Shown one piece after another: positions 8,410-18,225 of a stretch of DNA of 64,000 nucleotides (positions are counted from its first letter, which is position 1; every line of letters starts with the position of its first letter). The stretch lies in assembly GCA_965261775.1 (NCBI GenBank), contig OZ253477.1:1488001-1552000 (forward strand). The letters run 5' to 3'. Source of the stretch: G965261775 sp965261775. Lineage in GTDB: Bacteria > Pseudomonadota > Gammaproteobacteria > Eutrophobiales > Eutrophobiaceae. The position numbers and the translations under genes were made by a program. Under the pieces are notes generated by a model. The model saw nothing but the letters and a program-made list of their open reading frames with translations, was not told where the DNA came from and did no database searches.

Positions 8410-9438
8410 TCATCGTCTGCTTTCAAGCAGTTCCCTAAACGCAACAGGCAGGATATGACGCGCTTTTTTCGTAAGGGTTGCCTCATTTTTCTGCCAGAGG
8501 ATACCAAGGTAGACCACCGATAAACCAATCGCCGTCAACGCAATCGGGAACAGCCAGCTATTCTCAAACACATTCCGTGCCAGATGCGTTAAATAACCGG
8601 CACAACCCAGCGCACCAAATACAATAAATACGCGGCGCACCAAAAGCGCGCCGACGCCGATCATCAGAAGATTCACGCAGAAATACAGGAACTTTGTAAA
8701 CTCGCTGTCGGAATCGAGCAGAGACAAACCGCACCAGAAGGTGATCACCCCGACAATATACAGCCAGAAGGCGTAATCCGCGTAATTTCTCGATCTGATA
8801 TCCACCCAGAACGCCAGACCAATCATCAGCAGACCACTGTAAACGGAAACCAGTTTGCGCAACTCCCATACGAAGTCACCCCCCGAGAGCATCTCCGTAA
8901 TATCCATACTCATATACCAGAGCGTCACGGCGATGGGCATGGTCAAAAAAGGATATTTATATTTTCGGGCGATAATCAGACCGGCAATTAACGTGCCAAA
9001 CTCCATATACAACCAGTGCCATTTGATACGACGATGATAATCCTGATACGGGGTGTCGTCCGGCCACACGCCCAGCATTAACTGTAATCCGTATATGGCA
9101 AGCGGAGCCAGTGCGATGACAAAGGTCGCACAAATACCCGCCGGGATGACGTATCCCCTGGCCTGAAATTTTCCCGTCAGGAACAAACCGACGACAGCAT
9201 AGAATAATGAGACGCCAAATATGCCCGCCCCGCCGAATGACTCCCAGCCGAGGGTCATGAACACGGTCATTGCGCCTATCGCTATTAACCCGCCCAGATA
9301 GTAAAGCACATGGGTAAAATCAAACACGGGACCCATATCGGGACGGTTTTTCAGATAAACGAACAATTTAGCGGCCTGTTCCGAAGTCAGGATATTTTCT
9401 TCAACAGCCGCTTGCAGATATTTTTCTGTGATTTTCAT
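8410..9438 (-). CDS. Polytopic membrane protein, DUF2157-like
   Basis: A 342-residue protein with a soluble N-terminal start (MKITEKYLQAAVEENILTSE), typical of DUF2157-like membrane proteins, followed by about nine or ten hydrophobic segments between roughly residues 45 and 325. There are no catalytic motifs that allow a function to be given. It lies between pilus-associated genes and is transcribed with them. Confidence 0.75.
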   Translation of the reverse strand: MKITEKYLQAAVEENILTSEQAAKLFVYLKNRPDMGPVFDFTHVLYYLGGLIAIGAMTVFMTLGWESFGGAGIFGVSLFYAVVGLFLTGKFQARGYVIPAGICATFVIALAPLAIYGLQLMLGVWPDDTPYQDYHRRIKWHWLYMEFGTLIAGLIIARKYKYPFLTMPIAVTLWYMSMDITEMLSGGDFVWELRKLVSVYSGLLMIGLAFWVDIRSRNYADYAFWLYIVGVITFWCGLSLLDSDSEFTKFLYFCVNLLMIGVGALLVRRVFIVFGALGCAGYLTHLARNVFENSWLFPIALTAIGLSVVYLGILWQKNEATLTKKARHILPVAFRELLESRR

Positions 9439-9569
9439 TTTCGATTTTTATTTTCCCTGTTTCTGCCTGGTCCGTATCTGTTTTCCGCCTCCGCCAATAA
9501 TGCAAACAGAGGCGACAAGCTATAGATCATAAATCATTTAAGGAAAAAAACCAAAACACGGGGAGGCTC

Positions 9570-10304
9570 TCAATATTGTACCCGTTTCCGATGCCGCTCC
9601 ATTTCTGCCAGACGTTGCCGGAGAAACTCCTGCTGGTGCGCGTCGGTGAGCTCCCCGCTTTCCAACAGGCCGCCGATCAATACCATGGCGGCTTCCATCT
9701 CCCCCATGTCTTCCAGTACGAAGAGCTCCATATGTCTGGCCCAGTAAGGCACATGGTCACCGGTGGCGTACTTCCGTAACAGACGTGCACACGCGAGTGC
9801 CAGGGATTTGTCTTTAATACGGTGTCTCGCAATATAAACAGCATGGGCCATATATTGCCAGCGCTCATCTGGCTTCTCAATAAATCTCTCCCGTATGTAT
9901 CGCACCATTTGTCTCTGTTTATGCCTGTCCGGTACTTCCGCGTAAAACCGGATCGCGGCAAACAACGGATACGTTATCCTGTTGTCAAGCGCCAGCATTA
10001 AATCCAGCCATTGTACAAGCCTGTTGTAATCCAGTTCTTGCAAGGGAATGCTTATACCGGGCTGGTTATCAAATGCCTGTAGCCATAACATGATGACCTT
10101 TGCCGCGGCAATGTTATCGTCAAGACTGATCAACCTGATAAACGGTCGGGAGGGCGGGGATGGCAGATCATATCGCTCAACTTGAGAACCGGAGATCAGC
10201 GCATGCCAGAGACATTGCAGACACAGCGTGATTAAGAAAAAGACTTTTATCTTTCCGGGGACACGGGACAAAGGACGGGTACGTTTTACATAGAGTCTCA
10301 TCAA
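9570..10304 (-). CDS. Membrane-anchored helical-repeat protein partnering an ABC permease
   Basis: A 244-residue protein with one N-terminal membrane segment (KVFFLITLCLQCLWHALI) and a helical, TPR-like remainder ending EMERHRKRVQY. Its start lies three bases after the stop of the ABC permease gene, so the two are almost certainly co-translated. In Myxococcus the third member of the pilus ABC system, PilG, is an accessory protein; a similar role fits but sequence identity was not tested. Confidence 0.7.
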   Translation of the reverse strand: MMRLYVKRTRPLSRVPGKIKVFFLITLCLQCLWHALISGSQVERYDLPSPPSRPFIRLISLDDNIAAAKVIMLWLQAFDNQPGISIPLQELDYNRLVQWLDLMLALDNRITYPLFAAIRFYAEVPDRHKQRQMVRYIRERFIEKPDERWQYMAHAVYIARHRIKDKSLALACARLLRKYATGDHVPYWARHMELFVLEDMGEMEAAMVLIGGLLESGELTDAHQQEFLRQRLAEMERHRKRVQY

Positions 10305-10307
10305 AAT

Positions 10308-11069
10308 TTATAATTCTTTTCTATAGAGATCAAACAACGCCGCGGAGGATAGCAAACAAACATACACAATGGTGTGAACAGGGATTAACCATACCGCAAC
10401 GGTAGTCTCAGACAGATACACAAGCCATTCCGTTTTCGTGAATTGATGAAGTTCGGGCATGACATAGGCAATAATGTCTAACAGACCGGTCATAAACTGA
10501 TTCCCGACGGAACCTGAAGCAAGCACGGGAGAATCGCCGATCAATTGAAACACCTCTATTAAACGTGACAATAAATAAAACATCATCACCACACTAAAGG
10601 ATATCGTAATGCTGTTAAACGAAAATGAACATAACAGACTCAACGCGATAATAATCAAAAGCTCGCAAAACAACGAAAAAACCCATAGTAAAGCGCTGTT
10701 GATTGAAACAAACACGCACAGAAAAAATAAGCTTAACAGTACCGTCATGAAGGCAATGAATGAAAACCCGATGTATTTCCCGATAAAGTAGGACGTCCTC
10801 GGAAGGGGATGGGAGAGGATCAATTCAATCCCTTTGTCATTAAATTCCCGCCATATACTGCTGATCACAAAAAGACTGATTGTGAACACCGCGAACAATC
10901 GCAGGGCTGAAGCCATTATCGCGACTTGCGTGGAGACGCCTTCGGTGATGGCAAGTTCTCCTATAAACAGCGCCAGAATAAAAAAAGCGCTCTCGCCAAG
11001 CACTATAAAGATAAAAAATTTATCGCGGACGGCTTCCAGAATAGAATATTTGGCAACGATTAAAAACAC
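10308..11069 (-). CDS. ABC-2 type transporter permease
   Basis: A 253-residue integral membrane protein with six predicted hydrophobic segments and the ABC-2 permease pattern at its start (MFLIVAKYSILEAVRDKFF) and in the first cytoplasmic loop (EFNDKGIELILSHPLPRTSYFIGK cut here to its key part: ELILSHPLPR). It is followed directly by the TPR-like partner. The ATPase at 5631-6353 is the probable energy-coupling subunit. Its location between pilin genes suggests a role in pilus biogenesis (PilI-like), an inference. Confidence 0.85.
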   Translation of the reverse strand: MFLIVAKYSILEAVRDKFFIFIVLGESAFFILALFIGELAITEGVSTQVAIMASALRLFAVFTISLFVISSIWREFNDKGIELILSHPLPRTSYFIGKYIGFSFIAFMTVLLSLFFLCVFVSINSALLWVFSLFCELLIIIALSLLCSFSFNSITISFSVVMMFYLLSRLIEVFQLIGDSPVLASGSVGNQFMTGLLDIIAYVMPELHQFTKTEWLVYLSETTVAVWLIPVHTIVYVCLLSSAALFDLYRKEL

Positions 11070-11155
11070 GTTATGACTGATGTCGCAAAGCTGTTTTGTG
11101 TATATTCGGTTCGCTCCCGGATCACCCCTCCAATAAACAGCAGATCAGGCGATAA

Positions 11156-12067
11156 TCAGGGCAATCTTCCGGCCGCCACCATCCTGTTCATTAATAAGGC
11201 AGGTGAAATCCAGATCAATATATCATCATAGCTGATCACACCATCCGTCTCACTGTAATCCCGGTCAATAAACACCTTGTCGGCGTAAATACCCGCATTA
11301 TAGGTCGTCAACGTTGTAAACCCGGACACCGGATGTCGCGGTGAGCGGTCGTAGTTTTCCACCTCCTGATCATCCTGCTCCGCCTCGTAACGATTTTTAC
11401 CGTGGGAAACGATAACGGCCACCACGTTGTCAGCAACATCGGGGGATACGTATCCGACACGGTGATCAGCGTAAATATCAATATCGCCCGCCGTACACAG
11501 TTCAAACACCACCCCCGCGGTTGCCGAACCACAAGGGGAAACATTGCTCTCTCCAGCGAAATCCGTACTGATCCGGTAGGTAAAGCGATTCCCCCACATA
11601 TCGTCGCCGTTCACGCGCAAGTCAACCCAGGGCAGGTTGCCTACCGGGGTACGGCAAGTACGGACTGGCGTTGCTCCCAGACGATCTTCAATGCCGTCAT
11701 TCAGCGTACCGCCCGTGCCGCAATCACCAGTAACGTTGTCCGGACAATCCGGGCAAGGCAGTCGACCATTGATGAGTGCGTGGCCAATCAGAGCCTCGCG
11801 TATTTCGGCCAATTGCGTCCGGGTCTGCTCACGGTGGCGCTGCTCAATACCGGTGGCCAGCGGGACCAGCAGGCCGCCCAAAAGCAATCCGATAATCAGA
11901 ATAACCATGGCCAGTTCAATCAGGGTAAAGCCCCTGTAGCAACCCGTCGTCTTTATCCTGAATATCCTGTGCGGGCGAACGCGGGCATTTGAGTTTTTCC
12001 TTAATTTCAAATAAGGATCACGGGTATGAGTGTCACTGCCAAAATACGGTTTGTCCTGTTTCATCAT
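11156..12067 (-). CDS. Minor pseudopilin with long leader
   Basis: About 303 residues from the ATG at 12067; the frame is open a further 12 codons upstream to a TTG at 12103. A prepilin cleavage site occurs at YRG-FTLIELAMVILIIGLLLGG, preceded by an unusually long, charged leader of about 45 residues, where most prepilin leaders are 5 to 25. The mature part has paired cysteines (PCPDCP, DCGTGG, RTC) and resembles MshO/MshP-type minor pilins. It lies downstream of the giant minor pilin and upstream of the ABC permease in the same direction. Confidence 0.85.
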   Translation of the reverse strand: MMKQDKPYFGSDTHTRDPYLKLRKNSNARVRPHRIFRIKTTGCYRGFTLIELAMVILIIGLLLGGLLVPLATGIEQRHREQTRTQLAEIREALIGHALINGRLPCPDCPDNVTGDCGTGGTLNDGIEDRLGATPVRTCRTPVGNLPWVDLRVNGDDMWGNRFTYRISTDFAGESNVSPCGSATAGVVFELCTAGDIDIYADHRVGYVSPDVADNVVAVIVSHGKNRYEAEQDDQEVENYDRSPRHPVSGFTTLTTYNAGIYADKVFIDRDYSETDGVISYDDILIWISPALLMNRMVAAGRLP

Positions 12068-12312
12068 CGGTTTTCCATCATTCCTGCCGCATCGTTCCCT
12101 CAAAAACGCAGGACCGCTGAATCGGTCATTGAACGGCGGGTAGCAGGAGGAACCATTTCGCGGGGCAATCTGCCTGGAACTTCACTTGCACAGAAACGGC
12201 CACTCACATCATACCCCCGCGCCCCGCTCCGCTCTACACGTCGGCTTGTGTAAAGAGTTCGTCTGCGTAATCTGCGGACAGTCAATTCGAAATCCTTTAT
12301 GCATTACCCGGA

Positions 12313-15300
12313 TTACCGCCAGCACAGTTCAGTGCCAACAGCGGAGCAACTTGTCGCCACTTTGACACGGTCATTAAAATCAATGGGGTCGCCCGCCGCA
12401 TTATAGGCGAACGCACGCTTGTCAAACTCATCATCGTCGTTAGCGTTATCCCCTTCATAGTAGGCCTCAAACTCACCACTTGTTCTCGGCGACGGCGTAT
12501 TGGCCAATACCCTGCCCGAATAAACTATTAACGCGCGAATATTGGCCTGTTCCAGTCCCTCGGCGGGAGGAGTCATCTTTAACTGCAAACAGTCGCTGGC
12601 AGCCATACATATCGAAGCGGTTCCGGGAATATCACCGCCAGCGCTATAAGCGATATAAAAATACCGGTGCCATCCATTACGGACAAACCAGCCCGGAATA
12701 TCATCATCGTCGTCATCGCCCACAGACAACATGTAGAGAATATTCGCCAACCTCAACCGCCCTGTCGCACCAGAACGGATAACCGTTTTCGCGCGACCGA
12801 TCAAGATATTCTTATCATCATAGTCACGTATTGTCACTGTCGTCGGCGCCACGGTATCATGTTGTCGCAGAGTGGTGTCATATCCCGGGTCGTCACTACA
12901 ATCACTACCGTAACCAAGACAAACGCTACGCCGTCTGACACCGTCGCTGAATGACTCATCGCTACCACCACCATTTTTACTGCTGATTCTGACACTGACC
13001 TCGTATTCGCGTCGCTCAACATAATTAAACGATATCCTGTACTTGTCCCCGCCCGCGATATCATCTCTGCTTCCTCCCCGCAACGCTGTATAATCAAACC
13101 AGTGTCCATTGATATCCATACCCTTGTTGGTGATGAGTCCTACGCCGCCGGTATCCTGATTCTCCACAGCATCGCCGATTTCAATAGCGTTCCATACTGA
13201 CGCCGTTATCCGTCCCGTGGAGTTATACACACGGTATTCGTCCGGGTTGGTAAGTGGGTCGGCTGTCAGCTCGTCCGTTCTTGAAGAGGCGATACGGATG
13301 CGATATTGATCGCCAGGGGAAATCATGAAAGCCTCCTTTCCCGCGATACTGACATAACGAATCCTGTCACCATCAAAAGCACTGACCACCAGACCCGCTG
13401 AGCCATTATTCAAATTTTCGATCTTGTCGCCACTCCCCACACCGGATTTTTTAAAGTTTCTGGTCGCGTCATAAAAAAATGTGGCATTCGCCGCTGTGGC
13501 TCCACCCGACAACACCCCGGCCATGACAGAGACACCGGAACAATTACCAATATCCTTTGTAATCCAGATACACTGACCCGCCGTCTCCGGTACCGACAAT
13601 GTCCCGAAGCTCCCCGGATTGATCGATGACTCCACGGCATTTGTCAGGCCGTTAAAATAACGTTCCCTGGAGGCGTTGCTTGAGATAGTGCAAAAATTAC
13701 TGCCCGCATCAGCATCAACGCCGATGCACACCTCATTACCATACGCTCCACCCAGTTGCCAATCCATGTCAAACCCCGTCCTGAATGCGCCACCGGATTC
13801 GTGGAAGGCCAACAAACCCCGGCGGGTAGAAATAGCGGCATTCATGGCGACATCGAATCTGGGTAGCTCGTAGCGGTCACCCGCACTGAAGGTATTGTCC
13901 TGACCATGACGTAATTCACTTACAGTCAGGCGTCCTTGTTCCACAGCACTGATTCTGCCATAGGCGCCGTCAGAGACATTTCTCAACAGATCACCTGTCC
14001 GTACGCCCATCACCGTGAAATTCACACTGTTGTCTTCCAGCGTTAATGGATTGGCGTCGGTATCGGCGCCGACAATGCCGATTCCCGCCCTGATCCGATA
14101 GGCATCGCCGTCGCGGAATGTATTATCAACACCGCCTCGCAAAGAATCCACACTCAACCGGGTCGCCGTGACCGTAGTAACAAGACCACTTGATCCATCG
14201 CCCACATTTTCAAGGACATCACCGACCCGTATGCCCAGTGTCTGAAAGTCCTTGTTCGTATCTTCCAGAGTACTGCCGTCACTCCCTGACCTCGCCGTTC
14301 CGGCAACCGCCAGAGTAGCTTTTATGTCGATGTAGTAATGGTCATTCCTGTCAAAGCGATTTTCTTCCCCCAACTCCATACCACCATCAAAGATCAGCGT
14401 GTCGTATCTTCCATGACTACTTTCCATTACCCTGTCAACGATCCCATAAGAGCCATCGGTCAAATTCCACACTATGTCGCCTCTCCTGACACCCCATTCA
14501 AAAAAGTCCTTGCGAGTATCCCTTAACACACTTTGATTGTTACCTCTGGTGTGTGTACCGTGCAAACGCCGCACATCCGCCTTGGGGTCCGCAAATGGCC
14601 TCAGCCACGGAAAAGCACGTTTGCCTGGAACCGTATCGGTTTCCGTGTGGTAACGCGTCAGCAGATTCGCAAGTTCGCCTGTGGCGCGTTTCTCCACGAG
14701 ATGGATGAGCTCATCTATCGTGACAAATATCAACTGGTCATTAAAACTGTCCGTCGTATCCGGCGTCTCATCCGAATCAGGATACAGGATAAAATCCTGG
14801 TCACGATCCGCGTTGCTGTAATCCACCCCTTCTATCGTCACGCTGTCAAGAAAATGTTCACTATCCGGGGCTGCCGTTGATCTATCCTGTCCCGACAATG
14901 CCACACCCGGCGCAATGATCACAAATGCGACACGGTCTGAGATGACACCGCCGGTCCGGTCGCGTACCGTTATCCAGCCATCAGTTTTATCCAGTATGTC
15001 CAGCGAAGTGAAAGGGTAGCGCCCGGGGTTGGCGTATACCAGGTTTTCTGATACGGCATACCATAGCACCTCACCGTAAAAATCTGTCGGTCTTATGCCA
15101 AGCCCGGTTTTCGGGTTGACACATGGAGTGTCCTGACCCTGCCAGGGCAATTTTCCAAGCAACAGATCAGGATTAATACTGCCTGACGTACAATCGCTTC
15201 TGCCGTCATAACCATTCCTGTCACTGTTACGATCCGGATAAGGCAACATACCGGGGTTATCCGGATGTTGAACTGACCAACCCAACAAGGCATATTTTGC

Positions 15301-15471
15301 TTCCCGCATACTTTCCATATTCACTGCTCCGGGGTCGCCCTGGAAAAGGTTGGCATTCAGTTTCCGGATCAAGACATAGGACGCCCCCGCTACCAGGATC
15401 AACATGAACAGCATTATCACAGCACCGGACTGATACCCACGCAACGTTCTAATTCCTTCTTCGCCGTCCAT
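12313..15471 (-). CDS. Giant repeat-containing minor pilin, MshQ-like position
   Basis: About 1052 residues. The start is the ATG at 15471, which has AGGG eight bases upstream. The N-terminus has one long hydrophobic helix (SGAVIMLFMLILVAGASYVL) like PilX/MshQ-type minor pilins, followed by a domain of about 270 residues. Between about residues 310 and 830 lie five related units of 65-80 residues with the pattern DTNKDF..G(V/I)R.GD...N..DG..G.V and ending in a GDxYRI motif. Further Cys-rich segments follow. The protein is predicted to sit at or near the pilus tip or in the outer part of the machine and may bind a surface. Function is inferred from position in the MSHA-type operon. Confidence 0.8.
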   Translation of the reverse strand: MDGEEGIRTLRGYQSGAVIMLFMLILVAGASYVLIRKLNANLFQGDPGAVNMESMREAKYALLGWSVQHPDNPGMLPYPDRNSDRNGYDGRSDCTSGSINPDLLLGKLPWQGQDTPCVNPKTGLGIRPTDFYGEVLWYAVSENLVYANPGRYPFTSLDILDKTDGWITVRDRTGGVISDRVAFVIIAPGVALSGQDRSTAAPDSEHFLDSVTIEGVDYSNADRDQDFILYPDSDETPDTTDSFNDQLIFVTIDELIHLVEKRATGELANLLTRYHTETDTVPGKRAFPWLRPFADPKADVRRLHGTHTRGNNQSVLRDTRKDFFEWGVRRGDIVWNLTDGSYGIVDRVMESSHGRYDTLIFDGGMELGEENRFDRNDHYYIDIKATLAVAGTARSGSDGSTLEDTNKDFQTLGIRVGDVLENVGDGSSGLVTTVTATRLSVDSLRGGVDNTFRDGDAYRIRAGIGIVGADTDANPLTLEDNSVNFTVMGVRTGDLLRNVSDGAYGRISAVEQGRLTVSELRHGQDNTFSAGDRYELPRFDVAMNAAISTRRGLLAFHESGGAFRTGFDMDWQLGGAYGNEVCIGVDADAGSNFCTISSNASRERYFNGLTNAVESSINPGSFGTLSVPETAGQCIWITKDIGNCSGVSVMAGVLSGGATAANATFFYDATRNFKKSGVGSGDKIENLNNGSAGLVVSAFDGDRIRYVSIAGKEAFMISPGDQYRIRIASSRTDELTADPLTNPDEYRVYNSTGRITASVWNAIEIGDAVENQDTGGVGLITNKGMDINGHWFDYTALRGGSRDDIAGGDKYRISFNYVERREYEVSVRISSKNGGGSDESFSDGVRRRSVCLGYGSDCSDDPGYDTTLRQHDTVAPTTVTIRDYDDKNILIGRAKTVIRSGATGRLRLANILYMLSVGDDDDDDIPGWFVRNGWHRYFYIAYSAGGDIPGTASICMAASDCLQLKMTPPAEGLEQANIRALIVYSGRVLANTPSPRTSGEFEAYYEGDNANDDDEFDKRAFAYNAAGDPIDFNDRVKVATSCSAVGTELCWR

Positions 15472-15569
15472 CAAATTCGCCCTGAAACAAAAGGACGTTG
15501 CGCCCTCAGAACATCACCGAAAAAATCCACGGGCAACACCAGTGCAACTTTTAACGGTAAAATAATACT

Positions 15570-16007
15570 TCATTCGTGTTGCGGATCAGGGGTATCGTTG
15601 ACGATAATGGTGCCGTTCCTGCTGGTAATGACTCTGGACCCTGTCGGCCCGACATCAGCTTTGGTTAGAGTATCATCAACTTCAATATATAGAGGACCTT
15701 CATCACCTGGCGCGAAGGTATCACCGTTAATCCAGACCGTATTTTTGCCATCGCTACGGCGCACCATACCTTTCAGCGTGAACATCGTTTCCGGGACAAC
15801 AGGGACCATAACCTGCTCCGTCAACGGTGCGGATTTTTCCGTTGTGATCTCCTGTGAAACCGATGGGGACTGCCTTAAACTTTCAAGTACCTCGCGATCT
15901 TCGGCAGAGGTAAACAGCCTGCCAAAATCAGCGGCATGCACGAGACTCACCGCAAATAAACCCGGAATCAGTAAAAACGACATTTTACAAAGGTATGTTA
16001 AATACAT
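15570..16007 (-). CDS. PilP/MshK-like pilus assembly protein
   Basis: A 145-residue exported protein with a signal peptide ending near VHA-AD. The C-terminal half (FTLKGMVRRSDGKNTVWINGD) is the small beta domain found in MshK, GspC and PilP, which link the inner-membrane complex to the secretin. Its ATG overlaps the stop of the preceding gene (TGATG), showing translational coupling. Confidence 0.75.
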   Translation of the reverse strand: MYLTYLCKMSFLLIPGLFAVSLVHAADFGRLFTSAEDREVLESLRQSPSVSQEITTEKSAPLTEQVMVPVVPETMFTLKGMVRRSDGKNTVWINGDTFAPGDEGPLYIEVDDTLTKADVGPTGSRVITSRNGTIIVNDTPDPQHE

Positions 16008-16630
16008 CAGATATCGATCATCCCGTCCTCAATATTGATAGTTATCCATTGCAAAGTACAGTTGGCATAAATATTGGCGTGTTCTTTCTCAAACTGCACC
16101 CGGTTCCCATTCTGTCGGAACAAGCATTCAGAAAACGTATAAATATTTTCTGTATTTTCATCAAAAACGTTTAATAAATGAAAAAAGTCTCCCTCGTGTA
16201 GCAGGCCTATATTAAGTTCCATCTCACTGACGAGTAATTGATAACCATCATAAGTAAGCGGGTATTTCGGGACATACTGTCGCTGCGATTTAATCGCATA
16301 ACTGAATGACGGAAATTGAATTATCTCATTCGATTTTTTCAATATCTCTATCCAGTCCAGCCTCCTTTCTTTCCCAATAACACCCTGATTATAAAGTTCA
16401 AGGAATATCGGATAGTAATCATTCAGCAACGCTATTTCCTGATCAACATCAAGATATCTGCGGCTGACAGCCTGGAATGTGTTTTTATTCTGGAGTAGCT
16501 GTTTCTCCATTTCACTACTGAAAGAATAACTGACGCCCACTAATGGCCCACATCCAAACAAACAAAAACAAAGTAAAAGAAAGGAATTTCTTAATACACT
16601 CCAGTCTATTTTATCTTTTGCCACAACCAT
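16007..16630 (-). CDS. PilO/MshJ-like inner-membrane pilus protein
   Basis: A 207-residue protein with one N-terminal membrane helix (FLLLCFCLFGCGPLVG), a helical coiled segment and a mixed alpha/beta end, the layout of PilO and MshJ. It overlaps neighbours at both ends, so it belongs to the MSHA-type operon. Sequence similarity to named members is weak by eye; the assignment rests on layout and position. Confidence 0.7.
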   Translation of the reverse strand: MVVAKDKIDWSVLRNSFLLLCFCLFGCGPLVGVSYSFSSEMEKQLLQNKNTFQAVSRRYLDVDQEIALLNDYYPIFLELYNQGVIGKERRLDWIEILKKSNEIIQFPSFSYAIKSQRQYVPKYPLTYDGYQLLVSEMELNIGLLHEGDFFHLLNVFDENTENIYTFSECLFRQNGNRVQFEKEHANIYANCTLQWITINIEDGMIDI

Positions 16631-18225
16631 TACTCTGCACTAATGACTGCTCTTATGGAAAAGGACGTCTGTTTGCCTGGCGATACGGCATCACCCTGCA
16701 GAACAGCGGAGGAACTGATATCAAGCGGTAATGACTCAATGTTGATCGCCTGCGTTTTTTCCGAAGCATCGAGCGCGTCGACAAATTCATTAACCAGCGC
16801 GATTGCGGCACGGTAATCACCGTCAAACGGTTCAATATGCGCCTCAAACGTCGCTATCTGATAATATTTGTCCGCGGTCGCAACAACACTATCAGAAGAC
16901 AAACTATTATCAGCATACATATTTGCCGGAGTGATTCCAGAATCCGAATTCGGATCGGTGCTGGCAAACCAATTTATTCTATCGACTTTTATAGAGGGAA
17001 ACTTTTCCAATACCTCTCCCAGAAAAACAAGCGTTTCCAAAGGCGTCTCTTTATATTCTTTTAAGGTCGCCGCCGCGTCGATCGCAATCTTGACCTGAGC
17101 CGGGGTAACGGGGGTTTTTGGCATTTTTTCAGCGAGGAGATCATAACGGGACTGATAATAGTCGGTTCTATTTTTAGCTATTGCAATCTCCCGTTTATAT
17201 ATCAGTCCATTGACAAAATTGAAACCACTATAAAGCACACAGAACAAAATCAGATAAACGCTGAAAACGTTCATGGCAGAACGTACGTTATGCATCTTCG
17301 CATAGCGCATTTCCCGCGCGGAGGCATAGCAGTTCCCCGGTCGGTTTTTTAACAGATACGATACCAATAAGCGATCACAGAAAGGTACCGCCTGGTCAAC
17401 ACCTGAACCAGCTTCTCCTAATAAATGTTCAGTGCTAAAAAAATGCCATCGTACTGAAGGCATGGTATTCGGTTCTTTCTTCAATTTATTTAACAATGCC
17501 CTGTCGGCGATAAAATAAATATCCAGACGCTCGTCATCGGAAGTCAAATGCGGACCTTTCAAATAGCGCTGCGTTTTATTCACTTCATCACTGATTTTCG
17601 CCGGGGGGAATGCACTGCCATAAAGGGGAAACTGTGTCAGACGGCTGACCTTCAAGGTCTTTTTCTGGAAGAATGTCTGCCGCAAACCACTCATTGTCTG
17701 CATGGTGATAAAAAGCGCGTTATTAGAAATATCCGGTAACGTCCTGATATAAGATTGAAGTAAAAGCGGGAAGGACAATATCCCTGCCAGAGGCACCTTA
17801 TGCTGCTCCAATAACGCCAGCCATGATTTTATCACCGCATCATTGCCAATCGCCGTAAACAGAAAATGATCGTCTCTGCGTCCTTTTTCTTCACGTCCCT
17901 GATTCTGGGCGTAAAAATAAGTGGTATCCTGAAACAGCCTGCTGCGTTTTCGCTCAATCAAGGCCCGCCTGTCCGAACCAGAGACGTGCGGGATCGTGTC
18001 TTGTCGAAAATATTCTTCTACTATGTCAACCAGAATATACGCGGGGAAATTTGGCCATTCTTTCAAGTAACGTGCAAAGTTTTTTCTTCCCTCATCGTCA
18101 TTATCAAACAGATACACCTCATCCGAGGTACCTTTCTGCTGATGAAAAACGGACAATTTATCCGCACTGATAAAAAACACTCGATGCGTAAAAAAATCAA
18201 ACTTTGATTTGAGTAATGAGATCAT
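16630..18225 (-). CDS. MshI/GspL-like fused PilM-PilN protein
   Basis: A 531-residue protein. Residues about 1-330 resemble the actin-like cytoplasmic domain of PilM/GspL; a single membrane helix follows (MNVFSVYLILFCVLYSGFNF), then a periplasmic coiled-coil and ferredoxin-like part as in PilN. It overlaps the platform gene by 29 bases and ends on the start of the PilO-like gene. The set PilM/N/O/P aligns the assembly ATPase with the secretin. Confidence 0.75.
   Translation of the reverse strand: MISLLKSKFDFFTHRVFFISADKLSVFHQQKGTSDEVYLFDNDDEGRKNFARYLKEWPNFPAYILVDIVEEYFRQDTIPHVSGSDRRALIERKRSRLFQDTTYFYAQNQGREEKGRRDDHFLFTAIGNDAVIKSWLALLEQHKVPLAGILSFPLLLQSYIRTLPDISNNALFITMQTMSGLRQTFFQKKTLKVSRLTQFPLYGSAFPPAKISDEVNKTQRYLKGPHLTSDDERLDIYFIADRALLNKLKKEPNTMPSVRWHFFSTEHLLGEAGSGVDQAVPFCDRLLVSYLLKNRPGNCYASAREMRYAKMHNVRSAMNVFSVYLILFCVLYSGFNFVNGLIYKREIAIAKNRTDYYQSRYDLLAEKMPKTPVTPAQVKIAIDAAATLKEYKETPLETLVFLGEVLEKFPSIKVDRINWFASTDPNSDSGITPANMYADNSLSSDSVVATADKYYQIATFEAHIEPFDGDYRAAIALVNEFVDALDASEKTQAINIESLPLDISSSAVLQGDAVSPGKQTSFSIRAVISAE

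Noticed and set aside
7893..8438. A 146-codon plus-strand frame in the gap before the DUF2157-like gene
   Set aside because: No ribosome binding site, low-complexity composition, and it overlaps the end of a real gene in antisense.
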